Source: Gammaproteobacteria bacterium (GTDB lineage Bacteria; Pseudomonadota; Gammaproteobacteria; DSM-16500). Taken from it: a DNA stretch of 64,000 nt. The DNA lies in NCBI GenBank assembly GCA_013287025.1, contig JABDEN010000001.1:23901-87900 (forward strand), read 5' to 3'. The position numbers and the translations under genes are program-made. Below, one piece after another: positions 47,607-58,168 of this stretch. Positions within the stretch are counted from its first letter, which is position 1. The number at the start of each line of letters is the position of its first letter. The notes beneath the pieces were generated by a model. The model had not been told where the DNA came from. It saw only the letters and a list, made by a program, of their open reading frames with translations, and searched no databases.

Positions 47607-48974
47607 TTATACCTTTTTCGCAAGCTCTGGCGCATAACCGATGTAAGATTCTGGCGATAGTTTGATCAGATCTTGTTTGATTTTGTCAGATAAATTTAGA
47701 TTAGATATAAATTTATGCAGTATGTCACGGGTAATCATTTGTCCACGCGTAAAAGCCTTTAATTGTTCGTAAGGATCTTTTTCCCCATGACAACGCATGA
47801 CCGTTTGGATAGGTTCGGCTAAAACTTCCCAATGTGAATCTAAATCTTCTTTAATTTTAGATAAATTCAAACTAATTTTGGATAAACCTTTTAATGTCGA
47901 TTGATAAGCGAGTAAGCAATGTGATAAAGCAACACCCATGTTGCGTAAAACCGTCGAATCAGTCAGATCACGTTGCATCCGAGAAATGGGAAGTTTCATC
48001 GCCATATGTTCAAGTAACGCATTCGCAATACCTAAATTACCTTCGGCATTTTCAAAATCAATCGGATTAATTTTATGCGGCATCGTGGATGAGCCTACTT
48101 CTTTCGCAAGCGATTTTTGTTTGAAATATTCAATGGAAATATAATTCCAGATATCGCGATTCAAATGGATCAAAATATTATTAATGCGAATGACAATCGC
48201 AAACATTTCTGCGAGGAAATCATGTGGCTCAATTTGTGTCGTGTAAGGATTCCATTCTAGGCCTAATGATTTCACAAATTGTTCTCCGATTGCCTGCCAA
48301 TCCACATGGGGATAAGCAATGACAAAAGCGTTGTAATTACCCGTTGCACCATTTAATTTGCCTAAAATAGGGGTATCTTGTAATTGGATTTTTTGGCGCG
48401 CTAAACGTGCGACAAAATTTGCGAATTCTTTTCCAACGGTTGTCGGCGTGGCCGGTTGTCCATGCGTGCGTGCAAGCATAGGAATGTCTGCAAATTCATG
48501 TGCATTATTTTTTAATGCATGAATAAGATCGTCCAACATGGGCAATAAATATTGTTGTCTCGCCTCATGTAACATCAATGCATAAGCTAAATTATTAATG
48601 TCTTCGGATGTGCAACCAAAATGAATAAATTCACTGGCGTGCACGAGTGTTGAATTCTCTTTAATTTTTTCTTTTAAAAAATATTCGACGGATTTCACAT
48701 CATGATTCGTTTCACTTTCAATTTGTTTAATACGTTCCGCATCTTTTTCTGAAAAATTATCGATGATGTTTTCTAGAATTTTTTTTGCATCAGCGGGTAA
48801 CTTTGGTAATTCAGGTAATGCAGCGTTTTCACATAAATGGAGAAGCCAGCGAATTTCAACAAGCACACGAAATTTCATTAATCCAAATTCACTAAAAATG
48901 GGACGTAATGCGCGAACTTTTTCTTGATAACGTCCGTCAAGGGGTGAAATGGCAGTTAATGTGGTATGGTTCAT
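47607..48974 (-). CDS. purB: Adenylosuccinate lyase
   Basis: 455-residue fumarase-superfamily enzyme acting twice in purine synthesis. SPLDGRYQEKVRALRPIFSE at the N-terminus, HFGCTSEDINNLAYALML, RTHGQPATPTTVGKEFANF and the signature GSSTMPHKINPIDFENAEGN. Follows hflD with a 4-bp overlap, in the conserved mnmA-hflD-purB order. Confidence 0.97.
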   Translation of the reverse strand: MNHTTLTAISPLDGRYQEKVRALRPIFSEFGLMKFRVLVEIRWLLHLCENAALPELPKLPADAKKILENIIDNFSEKDAERIKQIESETNHDVKSVEYFLKEKIKENSTLVHASEFIHFGCTSEDINNLAYALMLHEARQQYLLPMLDDLIHALKNNAHEFADIPMLARTHGQPATPTTVGKEFANFVARLARQKIQLQDTPILGKLNGATGNYNAFVIAYPHVDWQAIGEQFVKSLGLEWNPYTTQIEPHDFLAEMFAIVIRINNILIHLNRDIWNYISIEYFKQKSLAKEVGSSTMPHKINPIDFENAEGNLGIANALLEHMAMKLPISRMQRDLTDSTVLRNMGVALSHCLLAYQSTLKGLSKISLNLSKIKEDLDSHWEVLAEPIQTVMRCHGEKDPYEQLKAFTRGQMITRDILHKFISNLNLSDKIKQDLIKLSPESYIGYAPELAKKV

Positions 48975-49618
48975 AAAACTTTTCCTTCATTTATTGCAAT
49001 ATCTTTAAGAAGTTCAGCCGCACGCGCTGCGATTTTCGCGCGCGAAAAAAGTAATTGTAATCGTGAGCCACCCAACTGCCGCCATAATACGGCTGAACGA
49101 AGTGCTGCGAGTAACAAAGCGCGGATTTTTTCCATATTTTCGTGGATGGAAAGCATTTTTTGATTGCCAAGTAAAAAAAATCGAAAACGAAATGGCGTAA
49201 TAGCATTGATGTAAGTATCCGCCAAATTGGCGATGACGGTCGGATGCGTTAAAGAAAAATATTCGACTTGTTTTCTCGTTTGTTGAATGCGATCGCCTAA
49301 GGTACTTAACATGCTAGGATTTCTGGAAATTTTTCTTTGTAAACGCATCATCGACAACATATAGCGGGCATTTAAACGCGCATGATCGGTGTTCGCATGT
49401 AAAATCCCGGTTAATTTTTCGAGACCTAATTGTAACGATTGAATATTGCCAAAAACTGATACCGTATTTTTTGGCTCCATTTCAAAAATACTTTGAATAC
49501 TCGTCTCAAAAATATTGGAATCTACTTTGCCTTTTTGCGCGATTTCTCGAATTAAACCGATAGATTGCGCGATTCCTGCAAGCGCAATCGTAATATCTGT
49601 TATTTTTTTATCTTCCAA
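48971..49618 (-). CDS. hflD: HflD homologue
   Basis: About 215 residues from a TTG at 49618, preceded by AAGGAG; this matches the E. coli length (213). Family features: TDITIALAGIAQSIGLIREIA, FGNIQSLQLGLEKLTGIL, ARYMLSMMRLQRKISRNP and TPFRFRFFLLGNQKML-type C-terminal half. Peripheral inner-membrane protein; E. coli HflD interferes with the lambda CII activator. The frame is open 40 codons further upstream, inside mnmA. The end overlaps purB and the start overlaps mnmA by 11 bp. Confidence 0.9.
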   Translation of the reverse strand: MEDKKITDITIALAGIAQSIGLIREIAQKGKVDSNIFETSIQSIFEMEPKNTVSVFGNIQSLQLGLEKLTGILHANTDHARLNARYMLSMMRLQRKISRNPSMLSTLGDRIQQTRKQVEYFSLTHPTVIANLADTYINAITPFRFRFFLLGNQKMLSIHENMEKIRALLLAALRSAVLWRQLGGSRLQLLFSRAKIAARAAELLKDIAINEGKVL

Positions 49619-50708
49619 TGTTTGCTCCTTCAGTTTCAATAATGCCACCACCGAGACAAATTTCGCCGTCGTAAAAAACAATAGATTGGCCTTCAGTGAC
49701 GGCGCGTTGCGCTCGCGCAAATTCAATTTTATAAATGTCATCGTTCATAGCATGAATAATACACACTTCATCAGGTTGGCGGTAGCGAGTTTTCGCTGAT
49801 ACTTCTAGTGGAAATGCGGCGGGAGCTTCATGGATCCAGTGAATATTGTTGACATATAACACATGTCTAAAAAGGAGGGGATGAGAATTGCCTTGGGCCA
49901 CGATGAGGATATTATCTTTCAGATTTTTATGAACGACGTACCATGGTGACTCATCGGAATCCTTTTGTCCACCAATTTTTAATCCTTGACGTTGACCCAG
50001 CGTATAAAACATTAAGCCATCATGTGTGCCTATCACTTTTCCCGTATCTGTTTCGATTTTGCCTGGTTTTGCAGGGAGATATTCGTTTAAAAAATTTTTA
50101 AAACGTCGTTCACCAATAAAACAAATTCCCGTACTATCTTTTTTTTCATGATTAATAAAGTGCGCGTCACGCGCGATGTTTCGAACGGATTTTTTTTCGA
50201 GATCGCCAAGTGGAAAAATACTTTGCGATAATTGTGCTTGATTTAATGCATATAAAAAATAACTTTGATCTTTCGAAAGATCGATGCCTTTTAATAATTG
50301 ATGGCGTGAATTAATTCTTGCGTAATGTCCTGTTGCAATAAAATCTGCGCCACGATGTTTGGCATAATTTAGAAAGGCTTTAAATTTTATTTCTTTGTTA
50401 CATAAAATATCGGGGTTGGGGGTGCGGCCTTTTTTATATTCATCTAAAAAATGGGTAAAAACATGCGACCAATATTCAGGGGCAAAATTCACGGTATGAA
50501 AATCAATTTTTAATTGTTCACATACCGCTTTCGCATCTTTCATATCCATACTGGCAGGGCAGGGGAAGTCACTTGCTTCTTCCTCCCAATTTTTCATAAA
50601 AACACCTTCCACGTGGTGTCCCGCATTTTTTAACAATAGCGCGGTGACGGAAGAATCAACTCCGCCGGACATTCCTACGATGATGTGTTTTGTGGTATTT
50701 ATGATCAT
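49608..50708 (-). CDS. mnmA: tRNA 2-thiouridylase MnmA
   Basis: Makes the 2-thio group of wobble uridine in Lys, Glu and Gln tRNAs. PP-loop IIVGMSGGVDSSVTALLL, KNWEEEASDFPCPASMDMKD, catalytic cysteines in NPDILCNKEIKF and DSTGICFIGER. 366 residues from ATG 50708. First gene of the mnmA-hflD-purB operon. Confidence 0.97.
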   Translation of the reverse strand: MIINTTKHIIVGMSGGVDSSVTALLLKNAGHHVEGVFMKNWEEEASDFPCPASMDMKDAKAVCEQLKIDFHTVNFAPEYWSHVFTHFLDEYKKGRTPNPDILCNKEIKFKAFLNYAKHRGADFIATGHYARINSRHQLLKGIDLSKDQSYFLYALNQAQLSQSIFPLGDLEKKSVRNIARDAHFINHEKKDSTGICFIGERRFKNFLNEYLPAKPGKIETDTGKVIGTHDGLMFYTLGQRQGLKIGGQKDSDESPWYVVHKNLKDNILIVAQGNSHPLLFRHVLYVNNIHWIHEAPAAFPLEVSAKTRYRQPDEVCIIHAMNDDIYKIEFARAQRAVTEGQSIVFYDGEICLGGGIIETEGANIGR

Positions 50709-50801
50709 AAATTTGCTCAAAAAAACCTTCGCAGTGTACCAGTTGAAGGGTAAAATGTATATTAGCCATTAAGTTAAAGGTACTCCAAAAAATTAGCAAT
50801 T

Positions 50802-50866
50802 CGTGTCATTCCCGCGCAGGCGGGAATCCATTCTGAATAGATTCCCGCCTGCGCGGGAATGACACG
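50802..50866. repeat. Inverted repeat, family C, upstream of the permease gene
   Basis: CGTGTCATTCCCGCGCAGGC... at 50802-50828 and ...CTGCGCGGGAATGACACG at 50840-50866. Perfect arms of 27 bp. It lies 4 bp before the AGGGAGGA ribosome site of the permease gene, so an RNA hairpin could influence its translation. Confidence 0.75.
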
Positions 50867-50881
50867 ATTTAGGGAGGATTT

Positions 50882-52066
50882 GTGGACTCAAGACTTGCGG
50901 GTGGTATTTTATTGATCGTCGGGACCTCGATAGGCGGCGGTATGCTTGCCTTGCCCATGGTCAGTGTCGGCGGCGGGGTGTTCTCCGCCTCCCTTTTGCT
51001 GATCGGATGCTGGGCGGTGATGACGCTCGCGGCTTTATTTATCTTAGAAGTCAATCTTTGGCTTCCCCCACGCAATAATCTCATTTCGATGGCAAAAGCA
51101 ACACTGGGCACGCCCGGGGCCATTGCGACATGGGTGAGTTATATTTTGTTATTATATTCCTTACTTTGCGCATATATTTCAGGTGGCTCTGAGTTATTCG
51201 ATGTTTTTTCAAAAAAATTGAATGTGAATATTCCTTCTTGGTGTGATTCCCTATTATTTGTCGTGATTTTTGGATACATTGTTTTTCGTGGCATTCAATT
51301 TGTGGACTATGCTAATCGTGGATTAATGGTTGCAAAATTTGGCTCCCTTTTTGCAGTGATTTTTTTCTCCATTCCCTACCTTGAAGGCTCTCACATTGTC
51401 GCGGGTGATCCGCGCATCGTTTTGGGTGCGACGACCGTTATGTTAACGTCATTTGGTTTTGCCAATATTATTCCAAGTTTGCGAAGTTATTTTAACGATG
51501 ATTTCAAAAGTCTGCGCAAGGCCGTCTTCATTGGTAGTTTGATCCCTCTTGTCTGCTATATTTTATGGATTTTCGCAATCGTGGGTTCATTACCAAGAGA
51601 TGAATTGTTGGGGATCACGGAACGAGGCGGATCTATTGCCGAATTAACAGAAGCGCTCAGCACACATTTAAACAATACTTCCATTACATTTCTTGCCTCC
51701 TTTTTTACGACGATTTGCGTATTAACTGCATTTTTATGCGTATCACTCGCATTATCTGATTTTTTAAGTGATGGATTACAAATTGAAAAAAAAGGGAAGG
51801 GGAATGGTCTCATTTTCGGTTTAACTTTTTTACCCTCCACACTCATCGTGATTTTTTTCCCCAGTATTTTTGTGAAAGCGCTGAATTATGCGGGAATTTT
51901 CTGCGTGATTTTAATTATTCTTTTACCTGCACTCATGGTTTACAGTGGAAGATACGTCAAAAAAATTGCGAAAGGATATGAAGTCAAAGGCGGGAAATTC
52001 GCCGTCTTAATGATTATTATTGTTTCCTTCATCATTATTGCGATAGGAATTCGTGAGATTCTTTGA
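50882..52066 (+). CDS. Aromatic amino-acid permease (TyrP/Mtr type)
   Basis: 394 residues, about 11 helices, HAAAP family. The start is GTG 50882, 3 bp after AGGGAGGATT. First helix GGILLIVGTSIGGGMLALPM, then FSASLLLIGCWAVMTLAALF, TSFGFANIIPSLRSYFNDDFKSLRKAV; the conserved family loop. Imports tyrosine or tryptophan with protons. Legionellales carry several such permeases. Which amino acid is not decided. Confidence 0.88.
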   Translation: MDSRLAGGILLIVGTSIGGGMLALPMVSVGGGVFSASLLLIGCWAVMTLAALFILEVNLWLPPRNNLISMAKATLGTPGAIATWVSYILLLYSLLCAYISGGSELFDVFSKKLNVNIPSWCDSLLFVVIFGYIVFRGIQFVDYANRGLMVAKFGSLFAVIFFSIPYLEGSHIVAGDPRIVLGATTVMLTSFGFANIIPSLRSYFNDDFKSLRKAVFIGSLIPLVCYILWIFAIVGSLPRDELLGITERGGSIAELTEALSTHLNNTSITFLASFFTTICVLTAFLCVSLALSDFLSDGLQIEKKGKGNGLIFGLTFLPSTLIVIFFPSIFVKALNYAGIFCVILIILLPALMVYSGRYVKKIAKGYEVKGGKFAVLMIIIVSFIIIAIGIREIL

Positions 52067-52095
52067 TATCTCACTAACGTTGTCCTTTGTTGGAA

Positions 52096-52167
52096 CTTGT
52101 CATCCTGAACGAAGTGAAGGATCATTGTAATATTACAATGATTCTTCGCTACGCTCAGAATGACAAG
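52096..52167. repeat. Inverted repeat, family D
   Basis: CTTGTCATCCTGAACGAAGT... and ...TACGCTCAGAATGACAAG with an AT-rich centre (ATTGTAATATTACAAT) that is itself palindromic. Intergenic between the permease and the convergent hydrolase-like gene. Confidence 0.75.
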
Positions 52168-52178
52168 CATGACAAGAA

Positions 52179-53807
52179 CTATTTGAGGCTGAGGCTTGGA
52201 GATTCTGCTCTGCCTAGCGTTGCCTCTGCAGTTTCCTCTTTCTCTGTAAAAGAAGGTGAATGGTTGAGGGTGATTTCCTTTTCCTCCTCGACAGAAATTG
52301 ATAATGATCGTCGAGTTGTTTTTGGTAAGCCATCAGAGATACGCGTATCAGAACTTCTCCTGACTGCATCCAATGAAATACTAACCGGCTCTTGTGGCGC
52401 CACTTTATTACTAGGTCGGCACAGTTTAAAAATATTTTTTGCAAACGCATAAATCGACGCGCCGATTCCACCTATCGCAGATCCGGTTGCAACGATAGAC
52501 AGTCCTTTCGCAAGTGCACCGAGGAGAGGAATTGCGGCTAATCCGCCCGTTAAATAAAGAATACCTGCAACGGTTACCCCAAATGCTAATGCACGTAAAG
52601 TAAAATGCACGTACGGTTGTATTTTTTCAAAAAAACTTTTTTCAATCGATAATTTATTTAATGTGTTATTACGAACGCCAGGATCATCTTGTTGAAATAA
52701 ATAATAACCCACACGAGAAATACCGCTTGCAATCGCATTAAATAGAGGCGAAAGCACGCGTCCTATTAACGTTGTGATAGGAAGTATCAGAGGAATCGCG
52801 AGCGCTCCTATGTTTCCAATAAAAGGAATGGCCGCAAGTCCACCCGTAAAATAAAGTAAAGCGCCAATGGCTGCGCCAAGCATTATCCATTTTAATGCGG
52901 TGAGTAAAGAAGGAAAGATGATAGTTTCAAAAATACTGTTATTCGGTTTTATTTCTCCCTTATCATACTCATCATCTCTGGGAAGTTTTGTAAGTGCAAT
53001 TTCTTCATCTTTCAGAGAGTGGAGCGGTATATAGGGGCGTTTACTCGAAAGATTACGGAATAATGAGTTTTTTCTAATTTGAATGCTTTTTTCTTTAAAT
53101 CCAGTTTTGCACTTTTGTAAAAAATCTTTAATCCCTTCAAATATAGGCTCTACTTTTAAGTCGCCTGCATAAGTGTCCCAATCGCTAAATAAAACATGAT
53201 TACCCACGGCAACTTCTTCACGAACTTTACACTTTTTTGGATATATCGGAGAAATTGCAGTGTGAAAAGGCGCATTACCCGTATTATAAATAGCTAAAAC
53301 ATTTTTTAGGTTATCGCATGTTGAAAGATCTAATGTTTGATTCGTCAAACTAAGATTAAAAAAATCTAAAAAACGTCCCATTAAACTGTTTCCTGGGACT
53401 GGGTCTAAGACTGCGAGATTCGTTTCAACTTGGGTATCACTATATCGACTCAAATTTTTTGCGGCGAGAAATGCGGCAACACCTCCTCGACTTTCGCCAT
53501 AGCAATTCACGATAACTTTTTTCCCTTCTTTAACGAGTTTCTCTACAATTTTTTCAACATGTCTGAGTTGACCATCAAGCCCAACGCCAAATAAACCGCC
53601 CGTCACTTTATTACGAATGTAAGCCCCATCAAATGCAATAGCATATTGATTTTTATCATCTTGAATGCCTTTGAATATGACATCTGAGCCATAAACCTTT
53701 CTTAGGCCATCTTTGGTTGGTTTTCGTGCACCAGTATTAACTTGGTGTGCGGTATTTCCAAAAAACACTGTTAAAACAACTTCAGGTTTTTCATTTGGAT
53801 TTGGCAT
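52179..53807 (-). CDS. Serine-hydrolase-like protein with two membrane hairpins
   Basis: 542 residues from ATG 53807 (MPNPNEKPEVVL); seven more codons are open upstream. The N-terminal half looks like an alpha/beta hydrolase: VVLTVFFGNTAHQ, KKVIVNCYGESRGGVAAFLA with a GxSxG nucleophile elbow at about residue 104-108, and LAVLDPVPGNS, reminiscent of DUF2235-type or lipase folds. Two similar hydrophobic blocks follow: ALLYFTGGLAAIPFIGN and ILYLTGGLAAIPLLGA, each a likely membrane hairpin. The C-terminus is Glu/Ser-rich (SVEEEKEIT, FTEKEETAEA). A membrane-anchored hydrolase, perhaps delivered to host membranes; no family assigned with certainty. Confidence 0.65.
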   Translation of the reverse strand: MPNPNEKPEVVLTVFFGNTAHQVNTGARKPTKDGLRKVYGSDVIFKGIQDDKNQYAIAFDGAYIRNKVTGGLFGVGLDGQLRHVEKIVEKLVKEGKKVIVNCYGESRGGVAAFLAAKNLSRYSDTQVETNLAVLDPVPGNSLMGRFLDFFNLSLTNQTLDLSTCDNLKNVLAIYNTGNAPFHTAISPIYPKKCKVREEVAVGNHVLFSDWDTYAGDLKVEPIFEGIKDFLQKCKTGFKEKSIQIRKNSLFRNLSSKRPYIPLHSLKDEEIALTKLPRDDEYDKGEIKPNNSIFETIIFPSLLTALKWIMLGAAIGALLYFTGGLAAIPFIGNIGALAIPLILPITTLIGRVLSPLFNAIASGISRVGYYLFQQDDPGVRNNTLNKLSIEKSFFEKIQPYVHFTLRALAFGVTVAGILYLTGGLAAIPLLGALAKGLSIVATGSAIGGIGASIYAFAKNIFKLCRPSNKVAPQEPVSISLDAVRRSSDTRISDGLPKTTRRSLSISVEEEKEITLNHSPSFTEKEETAEATLGRAESPSLSLK

Positions 53808-53999
53808 TTTAGTTACCCAAAAAAACAATATTGGCGATTATCATACCATAACGCTATCATTATGATCAATATTTATTCTTCAAGCACTTATATTGATTAA
53901 AAATTAATCCATATTTCTCAATTTTAATGTAAATTTATGATTCTATTTTACAAGTCCATGATAATATAAGCACATTTTCAATCAAGCCAAGGAGAAATA

Positions 54000-55256
54000 A
54001 TGTATCAACATATCGCAATACCCTCGACCGGGGAAAAAATTACGGTTAATGAAGACTATTCTTTAAATGTTCCTCATGAACCGATTATTCCTTTTATCGA
54101 AGGAGATGGCACGGGGGTTGATATTACACCAGTCATGAAAAAAGTCGTGGATGCGGCGGTCGAAAAAGCTTACCACGGGGAACGAAAAATACAGTGGATG
54201 GAAATTTTTGCGGGTGAAAAAGCAACCCAAAAATACTCGAAAGACACCTGGTTACCTGAAGAAACATTGCATGCCGTTAAAGATTATGTGATATCCATCA
54301 AAGGCCCTTTGACGACCCCTGTTGGCGGTGGCATTCGTTCTTTGAACGTCACCTTGCGCCAAGAGCTTGATTTATACGTATGTTTACGTCCCGTACGGTA
54401 CTTTAATGGGGTACCAAGCCCGCTGAAAGAGCCTTGGAAAACAGATATGGTGATTTTCCGCGAAAATTCGGAAGATATTTATGCAGGAATAGAGTGGTCA
54501 GCAGATAGCCAAGGTGCACAAAAAGTGATACAATTCCTGCAAAATGAAATGCAGGTAAAAAAAATCCGTTTCCCAGAACATTGTGGTATCGGTGTAAAAC
54601 CTGTCTCGCGAGAAGGCACAGGACGATTAGTAAAAAAAGCGATTCAATACGCGATCGATAACGATAAAGATTCAGTCACCCTCGTACACAAAGGCAACAT
54701 TATGAAGTTCACGGAAGGGGCTTTTCGTGATTGGGGATATGAAGTCGCGACAAAGGAATTTGGGGCAAAAATGCTTGAAAATGGTCCTTGGCAAGTTTTA
54801 AAAAATTCTAAAACTGGTAAAGACATTATCATTAAAGATGTGATAGCAGACGCATTTTTGCAGCAAATTTTAACGCGTCCGGCGGAATATAGCGTGATTG
54901 CGACCCTAAATTTAAACGGGGACTATATTTCGGATGCGTTAGCGGCACAAGTGGGCGGGATTGGTATCGCGCCAGGCGCAAATTTAAGTGATACCGTTGC
55001 AATGTTTGAAGCGACGCATGGCACCGCACCGAAATACGCGGGGCAAGATAAGGTAAATCCAGGATCCTTGATTCTTTCTGCAGAAATGATGCTGCGACAT
55101 ATGGGTTGGGCGGACGCGGCCGATCTTATTGTGAAGGGAGTGGAAGGGGCGATTTCTGCGAAAACCGTTACTTATGACTTTGCTCGCTTAATGGACGGTG
55201 CGCAGGAAACAAGCACATCTGCATTTGGAGAGGCAGTTATTAACCACATGAAATAA
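54000..55256 (+). CDS. icd: Isocitrate dehydrogenase (NADP+)
   Basis: 418-residue TCA-cycle enzyme. [17 protein letters not shown], substrate-binding [73 protein letters not shown] and [12 protein letters not shown] nucleotide segments. AAGGAG 7 bp before the ATG. Monocistronic with its own AT-rich upstream region. Confidence 0.97.
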   Translation: MYQHIAIPSTGEKITVNEDYSLNVPHEPIIPFIEGDGTGVDITPVMKKVVDAAVEKAYHGERKIQWMEIFAGEKATQKYSKDTWLPEETLHAVKDYVISIKGPLTTPVGGGIRSLNVTLRQELDLYVCLRPVRYFNGVPSPLKEPWKTDMVIFRENSEDIYAGIEWSADSQGAQKVIQFLQNEMQVKKIRFPEHCGIGVKPVSREGTGRLVKKAIQYAIDNDKDSVTLVHKGNIMKFTEGAFRDWGYEVATKEFGAKMLENGPWQVLKNSKTGKDIIIKDVIADAFLQQILTRPAEYSVIATLNLNGDYISDALAAQVGGIGIAPGANLSDTVAMFEATHGTAPKYAGQDKVNPGSLILSAEMMLRHMGWADAADLIVKGVEGAISAKTVTYDFARLMDGAQETSTSAFGEAVINHMK

Positions 55257-55425
55257 TGGGCTTTTTTTGTCCATTTCATGTTTTTGAGTGTGTTACTTTT
55301 TCTCTATTTTGGAATAAACATATAATTATAATCCATTATTTCAAAATAGATGGGAAAGAACATAGATTTTTTTTGGGATTAAGGAAAAAATGGTAATTAT
55401 AGACTATAAGTAAAGGTAAGAGATC

Positions 55426-55734
55426 ATGAGCGTTGATTATGCAAAAATTTTACAGCCTGAAAGGGCAAGATCGGAATTTAAAGAACCCACGCTGTATCAG
55501 GTGGTGATGCATAAAGACGACTTTACCCCCATGGAGTTTGTAGTCAATGTTCTCGAAAAGTTTTTTCACATGGAAAAAATGATCGCGACAAAAATTATGG
55601 AAGAAATTCACAAAACGGGAAAAGCGATTTGTGGAATTTATTCAAAAGATATTGCCACAACAAAAATGGTTTTAGTGATGGATCATGCAAGGAGGCACGA
55701 ACATCCGTTGTTGTGTAGCTTAGAGGCAAGCTAA
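55426..55734 (+). CDS. clpS: ATP-dependent protease adaptor ClpS
   Basis: 102-residue adaptor that delivers N-degron substrates to ClpAP. LYQVVMHKDDFTPMEFVVNVL binds the N-end residue, and the MEEIHKTGKAICGIYSKDIATTK block contacts ClpA. Conserved position before clpA (38 bp to its start). Confidence 0.95.
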   Translation: MSVDYAKILQPERARSEFKEPTLYQVVMHKDDFTPMEFVVNVLEKFFHMEKMIATKIMEEIHKTGKAICGIYSKDIATTKMVLVMDHARRHEHPLLCSLEAS

Positions 55735-55772
55735 GAAGCAAGCTAACTGAAGCGAAAAGCGGAGGTGTGCCG

Positions 55773-58064
55773 ATGCTAGATAAGGAGCTTGAGTACACTT
55801 TGAATTTGGCATTCAAAGAAGCACGGACCAAACGTCATGAATTTGTGACGGTGGAACACTTGTTACTTGCTCTTTTAGAAAACGCATCTGCGACAGAAGT
55901 TTTAAAAGCATGCGGCGCTAACATTAATCATTTACGCGGCAATTTGCTCGAATTCGTTGATCGCACTACCCCAGTTATTCCTGTCCATATACACGATCGT
56001 GATACGCAACCGACGTTAGGTTTTCAAAGAGTATTACAACGCGCAGTTTTTCATGTGCAATCGTCAGGTAAAACAGAAGTATCCGGTGCGAATGTGCTTG
56101 CTGCCATTTTTAGTGAACAAGAAAGTCAAAGTGTTTTTCTCATTCGTCAAGAAAATGTCAGTCGACTCGATGTCATCAATTATATTGCGCATGGTTCGAC
56201 AAAAACCAAAGCCGCCACGCGAGATACGGACAATCAATTTGGAACGAGTTTTTCTGACGAAACGGAAACCGAGCAAAGTCCCGAAGGTACCGGTAGTCCG
56301 CTTGAACAATTCACGACTAACTTAAATTCTCGCGCAAAGTTAGGCATGATTGATCCACTCGTCGGTCGTGAAGATGAAGTAGAACGTGTTATCCAAGTAT
56401 TATGTCGTCGTCGAAAAAATAATCCTTTATTAGTCGGCGAAGCAGGGGTCGGGAAAACCGCTATTGCAGAAGGCCTCGCACGTCTCATTATCGAAAAAAA
56501 TATACCGAATAAATTAGAAGATGCGGTCATTTATAATTTAGATTTAGGAAGTTTACTCGCGGGTACCAAATATCGTGGGGATTTTGAAAAACGTTTAAAA
56601 AGCGTTTTACACCAATTAAAAGCACAAAAAGGCGCTGTCTTATTCATCGATGAAATTCACACCATTATTGGTGCGGGTGCTGCATCCGGTGGATTGATGG
56701 ACGTTTCTAATTTAATAAAACCATTATTGGCGTCGGGCGATTTAACTTGTATTGGTTCTACGACTTACAAAGAATATCGCGGCATTTTTGAAAAAGATCA
56801 CGCGCTCGCAAGACGTTTCCAAAAAATTGATATTAAAGAACCGACGATTGAACAAACGATTGATATTTTAAAAGGATTGCGTAGCCGATTCGAAAGTCAT
56901 CACGCCATTAAATATAGTGATGAAGCGTTAGAAGCGGCAGCTCGATTATCAGCACGTTATATTTCTGATCGTAAATTACCGGATAAAGCGATTGATTTGG
57001 TCGATGAAGTGGGGGCTTTTCAATATTTACTACCCGAAGTCAATCGTAAAGGTACGATCGAAGCATCCGACATTGAAAAAGTGGTGGCGAAAATTGCACG
57101 CGTTCCTGAAAGAAATGTGTCGACGTCCGATCGTGAGCTTTTGAAAAATTTAACACGTGATTTAAAGATGATGATCTTTGGTCAAGAGGATGCAATTGAC
57201 ACGTTAGGTGCCGCGGTTCGATTGGCGCGCTCCGGGTTGAGAGATCCTGTTAAACCAATTGGTTCATTCTTATTTATTGGTCCGACGGGGGTGGGTAAAA
57301 CAGAAGTATGTAAACAACTCGCCAAAATTTTAGGAATTGAGTTCGTGCGTTTTGATATGTCGGAATACATGGAAAGACATACGGTTTCCCGATTAATCGG
57401 CGCGCCGCCAGGATATGTTGGTTACGATGAAGGCGGATTGCTGACCGAGGCTGTTAACAAACATCCGCATTCTGTTGTGTTATTAGATGAAATTGAAAAA
57501 GCGCATCCCGATGTTTATAACTTGATTTTACAAATCATGGATCATGGTACTTTAACCGATACCAATGGCCGTAAAACCGATTTTCGTCATACGATTTTTA
57601 TCATGACATCTAATGCAGGCGCTGAAATGCTTGATAGAAATGTCATTGGTTTTACTGAAGATGAAACGGGTGGAAAAACAGATGTGATGTCTGCAGTAAA
57701 TCGCATATTTTCTCCTGAATTTCGTAATCGTTTAGATGCAATTATTCAATTCAAACCTTTAGACACGCGAACGATTTTACATGTGGTAAATAAGTTTTTA
57801 ATGGAATTGGAAGTCCAATTGGAATCAAAACATGTGGTGGTTGAAATTGATGATGAAGCACGCGCTTGGCTGGCGGTGAAAGGATACGATAGAAAAATGG
57901 GCGCAAGACCCATGGCACGCGTCATTCAAGAGCAAATTAAGAGACCTTTAGCAGAAGAATTGTTATTTGGAAAATTGCATGAAGGCGGACACGTGTTAAT
58001 CACGGTTGCAGACGGGGAATTAAAGATCGCAATAGGAGAATTAGAAGATCACAAGGTGCGTTAA
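55773..58064 (+). CDS. clpA: ATP-dependent Clp protease ATP-binding subunit ClpA
   Basis: 763 residues from ATG 55773, with GGAGG 7 bp upstream. N-domain [26 protein letters not shown]. First AAA+ module: Walker [20 protein letters not shown], Walker [16 protein letters not shown]. Second: [36 protein letters not shown], and C-terminal [24 protein letters not shown]. Unfoldase that feeds ClpP. A rho-independent terminator follows. clpP is not in this window. Confidence 0.96.
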   Translation: MLDKELEYTLNLAFKEARTKRHEFVTVEHLLLALLENASATEVLKACGANINHLRGNLLEFVDRTTPVIPVHIHDRDTQPTLGFQRVLQRAVFHVQSSGKTEVSGANVLAAIFSEQESQSVFLIRQENVSRLDVINYIAHGSTKTKAATRDTDNQFGTSFSDETETEQSPEGTGSPLEQFTTNLNSRAKLGMIDPLVGREDEVERVIQVLCRRRKNNPLLVGEAGVGKTAIAEGLARLIIEKNIPNKLEDAVIYNLDLGSLLAGTKYRGDFEKRLKSVLHQLKAQKGAVLFIDEIHTIIGAGAASGGLMDVSNLIKPLLASGDLTCIGSTTYKEYRGIFEKDHALARRFQKIDIKEPTIEQTIDILKGLRSRFESHHAIKYSDEALEAAARLSARYISDRKLPDKAIDLVDEVGAFQYLLPEVNRKGTIEASDIEKVVAKIARVPERNVSTSDRELLKNLTRDLKMMIFGQEDAIDTLGAAVRLARSGLRDPVKPIGSFLFIGPTGVGKTEVCKQLAKILGIEFVRFDMSEYMERHTVSRLIGAPPGYVGYDEGGLLTEAVNKHPHSVVLLDEIEKAHPDVYNLILQIMDHGTLTDTNGRKTDFRHTIFIMTSNAGAEMLDRNVIGFTEDETGGKTDVMSAVNRIFSPEFRNRLDAIIQFKPLDTRTILHVVNKFLMELEVQLESKHVVVEIDDEARAWLAVKGYDRKMGARPMARVIQEQIKRPLAEELLFGKLHEGGHVLITVADGELKIAIGELEDHKVR

Positions 58065-58137
58065 ACGAGACAGTGTTGCAAACGGGGAAATAAGGGAGTA
58101 TTTAGAAGGACAGAAAAAAGGGAGTCTATCTAATGAT

Positions 58138-58161
58138 GCCGCGAGGATCGCGGCTTTTTTT
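58138..58161 (+). terminator. Rho-independent terminator after clpA
   Basis: Perfect 7-bp stem GCCGCGA / TCGCGGC with GGA loop, followed by a run of seven T. 74 bp after the clpA stop. Confidence 0.85.
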
Positions 58162-58168
58162 ATGTCTC

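Noticed and set aside
55257..55290. Terminator after icd
   Set aside because: ATGAAA.../...TTTCAT arms flank a T-run in the loop and not after the stem, so it does not fit a rho-independent terminator.
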